This document shows positions 26,873 to 34,833 of a stretch of 64,000 bases of DNA, piece after piece. The notes below the pieces were generated by a model, which saw only the letters and a program-made list of their open reading frames with translations, was not told where the DNA came from and ran no database searches. The first letter of the stretch is position 1. Every line of letters starts with the position of its first letter. The DNA is from Bradyrhizobium sp. AZCC 1719 (GTDB lineage: Bacteria > Pseudomonadota > Alphaproteobacteria > Rhizobiales > Xanthobacteraceae). The position numbers were made by a program, and so were the translations under genes. Where the stretch lies: NCBI RefSeq assembly GCF_036924525.1, contig NZ_JAZHRU010000001.1:1-64000 (forward strand). The letters are read 5' to 3'.

Positions 26873-28294
26873 ATGGTCCGCCAAGTCCAATCACTTTCGA
26901 TAGCGATATCCGCAGCGTCAGTGGCCTTGGCGCTCGCGCAGCCTGCCCTCGGCGAAACCATTAAAATTGGTATCGGCACCCAGGACACCACAACCAACAC
27001 CGTGACGACCGGGATCGTCATCCGCCAATTGCGCCTGCTGGAGAAGTACCTTCCGACGGATGGCAAGTATGCCAACATCAAGTTCGAGCTCGAATGGCAG
27101 AACTTTACCTCGGGTCCACCCGTCACCAACGGCATGATGGCCAACAAGCTGCAATTCGGTGCCATGGGAGACTATCCGCTCGTCGTGAACGGCTTCACGT
27201 TCGAGAAGAATCCGGAAAGCAAGAGCCGCCTGATCGCGGTTGCAGCTTACAGCCTGTCCGGCTCCGGCAATGGCCTCGTCGTCCACAAGGACTCACCGTA
27301 TTACGAGCTCGCCGATCTCAAGGGCAAGCTGGTCAGCGTCCCCTTCGGATCGGCTGCCCATGGCATGGTTCTGAAGGCGATGCAGGACCGGGGCTATCCG
27401 GCGGATTTCTTCCAGCTGGTCAGTCAAAGTCCTGAGGTCGGTTCGACCAACCTTCAGGAGAAGAAGATCGACGGCCATGCCGACTTCGTCCCGTTCGCCG
27501 AACTGCTGCCGTTCCGCGGATTTGCCCGCAAGATCTTCGACGGCGTAGAGACCAACCTGCCGACCTGGCACGGCGTCGTGGTCCGCACCGACTTCGCCGA
27601 AAAGTATCCCGAGGTCGTCGTCGCCTACATGAAAGCGATCATCGCCGCCAACCAGTGGCTCCGCGCCGACCCGAAACTTGCGGCGGAGAAAATCGCGGAA
27701 TGGACCGGCATCAACAAGGAAGTCGTCTACATCTTCCTCGGCCCAAGCGGCAACATGACCACCGATCCCACCATCAAGCCGGCTCTGATCGATGCCGCAG
27801 AAGTCGACGTCAAGGTTCTGCAGAATCTCGGACGCATGAAGGAATTCGAGCCGAAGAAGTGGGTCGACGATTCCTACATCCGCAAGGCCTATGCCGAGAT
27901 GAAGCTGGACTACGACGCACAGCTCGCCAGCACCAAAAACTACGAGATTTCGGGCGAGGATAAGTTCTGCAAGAAGCCGATTTCGGATCCCCGCAAGTCC
28001 GGCGAAGTTTGGGTCGAGGATGAAGGCATCCTTCCGTTCAGCAGTGCGACCTGCACGCTTGGCGCCTACGCGAATTTCAAGACCAAGGGAAAGAAGATCA
28101 ACGTCACTTATGTCTTCGACACGGCACGCGGCATCAAATTGTTTGCCGACCAGGCCTTCTTTGCGGTCGCCGGCGGCGATATCGCCCCGTTCCTGCTGAA
28201 GAAGGACGCCGAAGCCTTCGCCGCGAAGAACAACGGCAAGGTTCTTGGTTTCGAGGAGGCGGTGAAGTCGGCCATGAGCGGAGGCAGGACATGA
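26873..28294 (+). CDS. ABC transporter substrate-binding protein, NrtA/TauA-like
   Basis: A 473-residue periplasmic binding protein with a signal peptide ending about ALALAQPALG-ET. The core resembles the nitrate/sulfonate/bicarbonate family: KIGIGTQDTTTNTV, then FGAMGDYPLVVNG and a binding lobe LVSVPFGSAAHGMVLKAM. It is ~100-150 residues longer than TauA or SsuA. The extra C-terminal part (~from DKFCKKPISDP) shows conserved-looking Cys residues. Start at 26873 is chosen because GAGG precedes it by six bases; two earlier in-frame ATGs exist. It is the first gene of a three-gene operon coupled by ATGA overlaps. The substrate is most likely a small oxyanion or sulfonate, not proven. Confidence 0.85.
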   Translation: MVRQVQSLSIAISAASVALALAQPALGETIKIGIGTQDTTTNTVTTGIVIRQLRLLEKYLPTDGKYANIKFELEWQNFTSGPPVTNGMMANKLQFGAMGDYPLVVNGFTFEKNPESKSRLIAVAAYSLSGSGNGLVVHKDSPYYELADLKGKLVSVPFGSAAHGMVLKAMQDRGYPADFFQLVSQSPEVGSTNLQEKKIDGHADFVPFAELLPFRGFARKIFDGVETNLPTWHGVVVRTDFAEKYPEVVVAYMKAIIAANQWLRADPKLAAEKIAEWTGINKEVVYIFLGPSGNMTTDPTIKPALIDAAEVDVKVLQNLGRMKEFEPKKWVDDSYIRKAYAEMKLDYDAQLASTKNYEISGEDKFCKKPISDPRKSGEVWVEDEGILPFSSATCTLGAYANFKTKGKKINVTYVFDTARGIKLFADQAFFAVAGGDIAPFLLKKDAEAFAAKNNGKVLGFEEAVKSAMSGGRT

Positions 28295-29199
28295 GCAGCG
28301 GTCCTGCGCATGCGCTGCATCCGACAGAGCACGAAGCACCCAAGATCGCCACTGAGCCGCCTCCCGCCGCGGCTGCGCCCGTCCACGAGCCCGCAACCCT
28401 CGCCGCCATGGTGGCGCGCTGGTACCGGCTCAACAAGAGCCGGTTGCGGGCTGCGCTGATCGGGGCCGTTTCCCTGGTCGCATTTCTGATTGTCTGGCAC
28501 CTGCTGACCAAATACCGCGTGGTGTTCTTTGTGCGCTTCACCAACGTCCCCTCGCCGCTTGACGTCTACGACAGCTTCACAAAAGCAATCCACGACCCCA
28601 AGTTCCTGATGCATGTCCTGCTGAGCTGCCGGAGAATCATATTCGGGTTTGCACTGGCGACGCTCGTCGCTGTGCCGCTCGGTCTCATCATGGGCCGTTT
28701 CAAGCTGATCCATGAAGTAGTGTTTCCGGTCTCCGAAGTGCTGCGCCCGATACCCGCCATCGCATGGGTACCGATGGCTATCATGCTGTGGCCGACAAAC
28801 GAACAGAGCATCGTCTTCATCACCTTCCTCGGTTCGTTCTTTCCCATTCTGGTCAACACACTGCACGGCATGGTCCTGGTCGATCCGGTTCTGGTTCGGG
28901 CCGCACGATGTCTCGGGGCGAGGGAAACCTCCATCTTTCGCGAAGTATATTTTCCCGCTTCGCTTCCGCACATCTTCACCGGGCTTACCGTCGGGATGGG
29001 TGTCGCGTGGGTTTCGCTGATCGCAGCCGAGATGATCTCCGGCCAGTACGGCATCGGCTATTTCACCTGGGAAGCCTATTCTCTGGTCCAGTATGCCGAC
29101 ATCGCACTCGGCATGATCGCGATCGGCGTACTCGGACTGACGTCCAGCCTGCTGATCCGCTCGGCCGGAAGGCTTGCTATGCCGTGGGGACGCACATGA
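28291..29199 (+). CDS. ABC transporter permease, SsuC/TauC/NrtB-like
   Basis: A 302-residue inner-membrane permease. A ~50-residue cytoplasmic lead is followed by six hydrophobic segments. The EAA-type coupling loop is visible near residues 195-225 (LVRAARCLGARETSIFREVYFPASLPHIFTGL). It overlaps the binding-protein gene and the ATPase gene by 4 bp each (ATGA). It belongs to the nitrate/sulfonate/taurine permease family, forming the channel for the cargo delivered by the preceding binding protein. Confidence 0.9.
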   Translation: MSSGPAHALHPTEHEAPKIATEPPPAAAAPVHEPATLAAMVARWYRLNKSRLRAALIGAVSLVAFLIVWHLLTKYRVVFFVRFTNVPSPLDVYDSFTKAIHDPKFLMHVLLSCRRIIFGFALATLVAVPLGLIMGRFKLIHEVVFPVSEVLRPIPAIAWVPMAIMLWPTNEQSIVFITFLGSFFPILVNTLHGMVLVDPVLVRAARCLGARETSIFREVYFPASLPHIFTGLTVGMGVAWVSLIAAEMISGQYGIGYFTWEAYSLVQYADIALGMIAIGVLGLTSSLLIRSAGRLAMPWGRT

Positions 29200-30068
29200 G
29201 TGTGATCGAGGCGAAGGCTGCAGCCGGCCACATCGAGGTCAAGAATTTTGCGCTGAGCTACGAGACCATCGACGGGTCCGTGGCCGCCGTCACCGACACG
29301 CAGATCCACGTCAAGCCGGGCGAATTCGTCTCAATCGTCGGCCCTTCAGGTTGCGGAAAATCCACGCTATTGAATGCGGTCGCAGGCTTCCTGAAGCCAA
29401 CCGCCGGAACGGTCACGGTCGACGGCGAAGAGGTAAAGGGTCCGAGCGCCGAGCGCGGCATGGTTTTTCAGCAATATTCGCTTTTCCCCTGGAAGACCGT
29501 CCGAGAGAACGTCGAATTCGGATTGAAGATGCGCGGCATGGACCGGTCCCGTCGCGAGAGAGCTGCACGCACCCTGCTCGGATTGGCCGGACTCGAAGCT
29601 TTCGAAAAGCATTATCCCGACCGCCTTTCCGGCGGCATGAAGCAACGCGTCGGCATTGTGCGCGCCCTGGCGACAGGGCCGAAAGTTCTCCTGCTCGATG
29701 AACCCTTCGGCGCACTGGATGCGCAGACCCGGGTCATCATGCAGCAAATCCTCACCAACATGTGGCAGCGGCTGAAAATCTCGGTCCTGTTCGTGACACA
29801 CGACATCGACGAGGCGATCTTCCTGTCCGACCGCGTCTACTGTATGACGGCCCGGCCCGGCTCCATCAAGGCGGAAATTCCCATTCCGCTCGAACGACCT
29901 CGCCAGCAATCGATGATGATGTCGTCGGAATTCCTAGGACTGAGACGCGGCCTGATGTCGTTGATCCGCGAGGAAAGCCTGAAAGCAATGGGAGGCGAAA
30001 TCAGCGACCAAGGCTTGCAAGGGCTCAATATAAACCTGCACGGGCAATCCCTGGCCGACGTTCTTTAA
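29196..30068 (+). CDS. ABC transporter ATP-binding protein, SsuB/TauB/NrtD-like
   Basis: A 290-residue ATPase: Walker A GPSGCGKST (~52-60), Q-loop QQYSLFPW, signature LSGGMKQRV (~149), Walker B VLLLDEPFGALD and H-loop VTHDIDEA. Start MSVIEAK overlaps the permease stop by ATGA; a longer open frame upstream is only a shadow of the permease gene. The C-terminal ~50 residues extend past the usual TauB end. It powers the uptake system encoded upstream. Confidence 0.92.
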   Translation: MSVIEAKAAAGHIEVKNFALSYETIDGSVAAVTDTQIHVKPGEFVSIVGPSGCGKSTLLNAVAGFLKPTAGTVTVDGEEVKGPSAERGMVFQQYSLFPWKTVRENVEFGLKMRGMDRSRRERAARTLLGLAGLEAFEKHYPDRLSGGMKQRVGIVRALATGPKVLLLDEPFGALDAQTRVIMQQILTNMWQRLKISVLFVTHDIDEAIFLSDRVYCMTARPGSIKAEIPIPLERPRQQSMMMSSEFLGLRRGLMSLIREESLKAMGGEISDQGLQGLNINLHGQSLADVL

Positions 30069-30076
30069 CCGGAAGA

Positions 30077-30143
30077 TGTGGAAGGGACCGGCTCGTCTCC
30101 TACAGCGGACTGCCTGCCAGACGAGTCGCGGTAGCCTTCCACA
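30077..30143. terminator. Nested inverted repeat between convergent operons, possible terminator
   Basis: Outer arms TGTGGAAGG (30077-30085) and CCTTCCACA (30135-30143); inner arms CTCGTCT (30092-30098) and AGACGAG (30119-30125). It lies between two convergent operons, where a bidirectional terminator would sit. There is no T tract on either side, so intrinsic termination is uncertain. Confidence 0.45.
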
Positions 30144-30156
30144 GCGCGAGGGCGGT

Positions 30157-31461
30157 TTATCCATAGAGAAGTTTGGGCAGGATCGTGACAATGCTCGGAC
30201 ACAGGGTCAGCAGCAGCACAAAGCCGATCATGATGATCAGATAGGGCAATGTCACGCGCGCGATGTAGCCGAGCCCGTCATCCGTCAGGCCCTGAATGAC
30301 GAACAGGTTGAAGCCGACAGGCGGCGTGATCTGCGCCACCTCGACAGCAAGCACGAGGAAGATTCCGAACCAGATGTCGTCGAAGCCCGAGGCCTTCACG
30401 ATCGGCAGCACGATCGGCAACGTCATCACGATCATCGAAAAGCCATCGAGGAAACAACCGAGGACAAGGTAGAAGCCGATCAGCACAACGATCAGCATGA
30501 AGGGTGATAGGCCGAGGCCTTTCACAAAAGCGGCCACGGATTGCGGAATGCCGAGGAACGCCGCGGCATTCCCGAGGATCGACGCGCCGAGCACGATCAG
30601 TGCGATCATCGAGCAGGTAACCACCGACCCGATGACCACATCGCGCATCACCTGCTGCGACAGCGACCCCTGAGCCCAGGCGACCAGCGCGGCGCCGAGC
30701 ACGCCGACCGCTGCCGCCTCCGACGGCGTCGCAAGGCCGCCATACATCGAGCCGAGCACGCATGCGATCAGAAACAAAGCCGGTGCAAGGTCCTTGAGGG
30801 CGGCGAAGCGTTCGCGCCAAGGGACCAGCGCAAGCTTCGCCTCGGCCTCCGGCACCAGCGTCGGGTTCAGAGTGGTGTGCAGCATCACCCAGGCCATAAA
30901 AGTCCCCGCCAGCAGCAGGCCCGGCAGGAGTCCGGCGGTGAACAGCTTCAGGATCGAGACGTCGCCAAGCACGCCATAGATGATCATGATATTCGAGGGT
31001 GGAAGCAGAAAGCCCAGCGTGCCGGCGCCTGCGAGCGAGCCGATCGCGATATCCCTGGAATAACCCCGGCGCAGCAGTTCGTTGAGCGACATGCGGCCAA
31101 TCACTTGCGTCGTCGCCGCCGACGAGCCCGAGATCGCCGCGAAGATCGTGCAGCCGATCACGTTCACATGCAGCAGACGTCCCGGCAGCAGTCCGGCCCA
31201 CGGCGCCAGCCCCTGAAACAGCGATCGCGATAACCGGGTGCGGAACAACAGCTCGCCCATCAGGATGAACAGCGGCAGAGCCAACAGCTCCTGGGTGGTC
31301 AGGATGTTCCAGGCGTATTGCGGAAGCAGCTTGTCGAGCGGGATCGACCGGAACATCGCGAGCAGCAAGGTCGCCGTGAGCGCGAGGGTCAACCCGATCC
31401 AGAGCCCCCCCGCCAGCAGCGCGAACAGAATAACGAACAGGCTGACGACTTCGATAGTCAT
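30157..31461 (-). CDS. dctM: TRAP transporter large permease (DctM)
   Basis: A 434-residue membrane protein with about twelve hydrophobic segments of the DctM family. Typical stretches include LPLFILMGELLFRTRLSRSLF, GAGTLGFLLPPSNIMIIYG and ITPPVGFNLFVIQGL. It is the third gene of dctP-dctQ-dctM, ~55 bp after dctQ, and ends the operon that starts with the hydantoinase genes. TRAP systems import carboxylates and some N-acyl compounds by ion gradient. The substrate is probably that of HyuAB. Confidence 0.93.
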   Translation of the reverse strand: MTIEVVSLFVILFALLAGGLWIGLTLALTATLLLAMFRSIPLDKLLPQYAWNILTTQELLALPLFILMGELLFRTRLSRSLFQGLAPWAGLLPGRLLHVNVIGCTIFAAISGSSAATTQVIGRMSLNELLRRGYSRDIAIGSLAGAGTLGFLLPPSNIMIIYGVLGDVSILKLFTAGLLPGLLLAGTFMAWVMLHTTLNPTLVPEAEAKLALVPWRERFAALKDLAPALFLIACVLGSMYGGLATPSEAAAVGVLGAALVAWAQGSLSQQVMRDVVIGSVVTCSMIALIVLGASILGNAAAFLGIPQSVAAFVKGLGLSPFMLIVVLIGFYLVLGCFLDGFSMIVMTLPIVLPIVKASGFDDIWFGIFLVLAVEVAQITPPVGFNLFVIQGLTDDGLGYIARVTLPYLIIMIGFVLLLTLCPSIVTILPKLLYG

Positions 31462-31516
31462 GGAACTTGCTTTCCGACGGCGAGAGCGGCGGCGCCGGCC
31501 CTCGTTGCGCGCGTGG

Positions 31517-32107
31517 TCATTCGACGGGCGAAGCCTTCATGCGATGGTCTTCGAGCGGCAGCCCGAGCGCCGCCTGGATGGCGCGCGCCAGGAATTGCAG
31601 CGTCAGCAGCAGCATCCCGAAGGTGACGACGGCTTGCGGAAACCACAGCGGCGTGTCGCTCGAAGTCGACAGCTGCCCTCGCGTGAAGGATCCCCAGGCG
31701 AACTTGACCATCGCCGAGGTCAGGAACGCCATAAAGACGAAGCCGGCGAACGCCGAGAGGATCTCAAGCGCACGTCCGACCGGCGCCGGTACGTTCTTCA
31801 GCAGCAGCACGACACGGATATGGCCGCCGACACGCAGCGTCATGGCCGCGCCGAAGGTAAAGGAGGCCGCCATGAGATAGGAGGAATATTCCCATGCGAT
31901 CGAGATGCTCGGAGGAAAGAACGGCAGGAGATTCGACAGAAAACGCGTCGCGACCTCGGCAAGCATCAACAGCGTCAGCATGAGCAGACAGCCGCCGCCG
32001 ATCCAGCCGTCGAGCCGGCCGAGGCGATCGATCGCGTCGAGCAAGATGCGCAGCGGCGGCGGCGCCGCCGCGTTGAGGCTTTCTGGGGGAGCAGGCAGGA
32101 CGCTCAC
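31517..32107 (-). CDS. dctQ: TRAP transporter small permease (DctQ)
   Basis: A ~196-residue small permease with four hydrophobic segments and the DctQ signatures (GGCLLMLTLLMLAEVATRF; AWEYSSYLMAASFTFGAAMTLRVGGHIRV). The start is uncertain: no ATG is available near the N-terminus and several GTG codons lie at 32107-32116, directly after the dctP stop. I took the one at 32107. A much longer open frame upstream reads antisense-like sequence across dctP and is not coding. Confidence 0.85.
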   Translation of the reverse strand: MSVLPAPPESLNAAAPPPLRILLDAIDRLGRLDGWIGGGCLLMLTLLMLAEVATRFLSNLLPFFPPSISIAWEYSSYLMAASFTFGAAMTLRVGGHIRVVLLLKNVPAPVGRALEILSAFAGFVFMAFLTSAMVKFAWGSFTRGQLSTSSDTPLWFPQAVVTFGMLLLTLQFLARAIQAALGLPLEDHRMKASPVE

Positions 32108-32118
32108 CACGGCCACGC

Positions 32119-33117
32119 CTAACGCTTGATTTCGGCGAGATAGGCCCGCACCGGCTTGTCCGCCGCCGGCACACGCTTGAGGAACGCCTCGAGCAGCGGC
32201 GCGGTCCGGGCGCGGATATCCGTCATCATCGCATCCGGCACCGGCACCACCTCCATGCCGCCCTCCTTGAGGCGGTTGAGGCTGTCGACGTCGGCCTTGA
32301 GCGAATTCGCCCAGAAATCCGGCTCCATCTTCGCGGCGATGTCGGCGACCGATTTCTGCTGATCCGCGCTCAAAACCTTCCACGAATCGAGATTGACGGT
32401 CAGCATCTGCGACGACCACACATGATTGGTCGGATAGATGTACTTCATGAACTCCCAGAACTTGCCATCGACACCGGACACCGCCGAGGTCGAAACCCCG
32501 GCGACCGCGCCCGACGCCAGTGCTGGAATCGTCTCGCCCCAGGGAATCATGACCGGCGCCATGCCGACCGCGTTCAGCATGTCGACGGCATTCTTGTCGG
32601 GCACGCGTATCTTGATGTTCTTCAGCCCCTCGACGCCCGCCACCTTCACCTTGAGGTGAAGGTATTGCGTCGGCCAAGGCACGATATAGAGAATCTTCTG
32701 GTTGTTGCGCGCGGCGATCTTGTCATATTCGGGTCGCACATACTTGTGCAGGATCTTCAGCTCGTCCATGGAGACGGCGAGAAACGGAATGCTTTCGACG
32801 CCCATGAAGGGCTCGTCGCCAACCTGCTGGATATTGAGCACGTCGGCCAGCGGAACCAAACCATCGCGCACGGCGCGCAGATGTTCAGGTCCCTTGAAGC
32901 CGAGCTGGCCGCCGGCCTTCACCGTGATATTGACGACCCCGTCGGTCTGCTTCTTGACCGCATCGGCGAAAGCCATGGCGTTATGGGTGTGGAAATTGCC
33001 GTCAGGCCACACCGTCGACAAGTCCCAGCTCGCCGTTGCGGCCATGCCGCGCGTCGAGAGATGACCGGCGGCGAGCATCGTCGCCGCTCCCGTCGTGAAA
33101 GTCCGTCGTGTAATCAT
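32119..33117 (-). CDS. dctP: TRAP transporter substrate-binding protein (DctP)
   Basis: A 332-residue periplasmic protein with a twin-arginine-like lead (MITRRTFTTGAATMLAAG) and processing near RGMAA. The DctP fold is recognisable from LSTVWPDGNFHTHNAMAFADAVKKQT, the conserved arginine in IKIRVPDKNAVDMLNAVGMAPVMIPWGE, and LDSWKVLSADQQ. It captures the substrate for the DctQ/DctM pair downstream. It is 51 bp after hyuB, so the transporter and the hydantoinase-type enzyme are very likely one transcription unit. Confidence 0.92.
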   Translation of the reverse strand: MITRRTFTTGAATMLAAGHLSTRGMAATASWDLSTVWPDGNFHTHNAMAFADAVKKQTDGVVNITVKAGGQLGFKGPEHLRAVRDGLVPLADVLNIQQVGDEPFMGVESIPFLAVSMDELKILHKYVRPEYDKIAARNNQKILYIVPWPTQYLHLKVKVAGVEGLKNIKIRVPDKNAVDMLNAVGMAPVMIPWGETIPALASGAVAGVSTSAVSGVDGKFWEFMKYIYPTNHVWSSQMLTVNLDSWKVLSADQQKSVADIAAKMEPDFWANSLKADVDSLNRLKEGGMEVVPVPDAMMTDIRARTAPLLEAFLKRVPAADKPVRAYLAEIKR

Positions 33118-33168
33118 CCGTCCTCTCCGTTTTGGTGAAGTTGAAGCGCAAAGCCGCCGCCGGATGCG

Positions 33169-34833
33169 TCAACCCGCGAAACCGTAAACCGCAACCGCAT
33201 TCGCGTGCGACACCAGGCCGCTTTCGACATCGTCGTGCACGCTTGCCGGCGCGCGTCGCCTTGGGTCGCCGATCCCGGCGCCGCCAGGCGTCATCACCAC
33301 AAGCCGATCGTCCGGCGGCACGGTCTGGAAGCCTTTGCCGCGCAGCTTCTGTCCCGACTTCAGTCCGACATAGCCGGCTTCGCCGTCACAGCCGCCATCA
33401 CGGCCGCGGGGCGGATGATCGATGCGGTCGAAGGCTGCCAGAATGTCGAACGGAGCATCGACGCCGCTGCCGACTTCGATGATCTGGCCGAGACCTCCGC
33501 GCGTGCGGCCGGCGCCGCCCGAATCCGGACGCAGCTCCTTGCGCCAGAAGATCAACGGCGTCTGTGTCTCCGCGATCTCGACCGGCGTGCCGCGTACGCC
33601 GCTGGGATAGGCCGTGGCCGACAATCCATCCTTGGCAAAACGCGCACCGGTGCCGCCGTTGCTCGTCACCGCCATCGAGAACCCGTAATTGCCGCCGGCG
33701 CCGCTGCGTGTTTGTCCGCGCACATTGAGATTCCACAGGCAGGACGTGCCTTCAGCCGGCACCCGCTCGGGAATGATCTGACGCAGGCACCCGAACACCA
33801 CGTCGGGCAGCATCTGGCCGATGACATGGCGCGACGCCACCGGCGCCGGCTTCGGCGCGTTGAGGATCGAGCCCGCGGGTGCCGCGACAGTCAGCAGCGA
33901 GAGCGAGCCCGCATTGTTCGGGATCTGCGAGGCGACCACGCAGCCGAGGCCGAATACAGTGTAGGCGGTGGTGTAGGAGAGCGGCACATTGATCCCGAAC
34001 TTCGAGGCGCCCGAGGTACCGTCGAAGTCGACGTGAATGCCCTCCTCCGAGATCGTCAGCGTCGCCGCGAGCGTGACCGGCGCGTCATAGCCATCGACGA
34101 CCATGCTGTTGCGCCAGACACCCTTCGGCAGCTTGGCGATCTCGGCCAGTGCCGCCTCCCGCGAGCGGTCACAGATGAAATCGCCAAGCGTATCGAGCGA
34201 ATCGATCTCGAATTCGTGCATCATCTCGACAAGGCGCTGGCAGCCGACATCGTTGCAGCCGGCCAGCGAATAGGTGTCGCCCTCGGTGTCGATCGGCAGA
34301 CGCGTGTTGCTGCGGATCATCGCCATCAGCGTCTCATTGACGACACCCTGATCGATCAGCTTCAGCATCGGGATATAGAGCCCCTCCATGAAGACGTCGG
34401 TGGCATCAGGGCCGAAACCGATACCGCCGATATCCATCAGATGGCTGGTGCAGGAAAACAGTGCGACCGCCTTGCCGTCCTTGAAGCAGGGCGTGGTGAC
34501 GACGAAGTCGTTGAGATGGCCGGTCCCCATCCAGGGATCGTTGGTGATGTAGGCGTCACCCGGCTTCATCGTTTCGATCGGGAAACGCGCGATGAAGTGT
34601 TTGACCGACTCGGCCATGGAATTGACGTGGCCCGGCGTACCCGTAACGGCCTGCGCCAGCATACGCCCCTTGAGGTCGAACACACCGGCCGAGAGGTCGC
34701 CACATTCGCGCACGATCGGGCTGAAGGCCGTGCGCAGCAGTACCTGCGCCTGCTCTTCGACCACGGCGATCAGCCGGTGCCACATGATCTGCAGATCGAT
34801 CAGGCTCGCGCCGCTTGGCTCATTCATGGTCAT
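33169..34833 (-). CDS. hyuB: Hydantoinase/5-oxoprolinase family, subunit B
   Basis: A 554-residue HyuB-family protein: N-terminal SLIDLQIMWHRLIAVVEEQAQVLLRTAFSPIVRE, the family stretch GDAYITNDPWMGTGHLNDFVV and the C-terminal MTPGGAGIGDPRRR. With HyuA it forms an ATP-dependent amidase acting on cyclic amides such as N-methylhydantoin or 5-oxoproline; the acetone carboxylase family is related. It overlaps the hyuA stop by ATGA and precedes the TRAP genes. The exact substrate is unknown. Confidence 0.92.
   Translation of the reverse strand: MTMNEPSGASLIDLQIMWHRLIAVVEEQAQVLLRTAFSPIVRECGDLSAGVFDLKGRMLAQAVTGTPGHVNSMAESVKHFIARFPIETMKPGDAYITNDPWMGTGHLNDFVVTTPCFKDGKAVALFSCTSHLMDIGGIGFGPDATDVFMEGLYIPMLKLIDQGVVNETLMAMIRSNTRLPIDTEGDTYSLAGCNDVGCQRLVEMMHEFEIDSLDTLGDFICDRSREAALAEIAKLPKGVWRNSMVVDGYDAPVTLAATLTISEEGIHVDFDGTSGASKFGINVPLSYTTAYTVFGLGCVVASQIPNNAGSLSLLTVAAPAGSILNAPKPAPVASRHVIGQMLPDVVFGCLRQIIPERVPAEGTSCLWNLNVRGQTRSGAGGNYGFSMAVTSNGGTGARFAKDGLSATAYPSGVRGTPVEIAETQTPLIFWRKELRPDSGGAGRTRGGLGQIIEVGSGVDAPFDILAAFDRIDHPPRGRDGGCDGEAGYVGLKSGQKLRGKGFQTVPPDDRLVVMTPGGAGIGDPRRRAPASVHDDVESGLVSHANAVAVYGFAG

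Noticed and set aside
31517..32677. A 386-codon version of dctQ
   Set aside because: The upstream half overlaps dctP out of frame; DctQ similarity begins only after the dctP stop.
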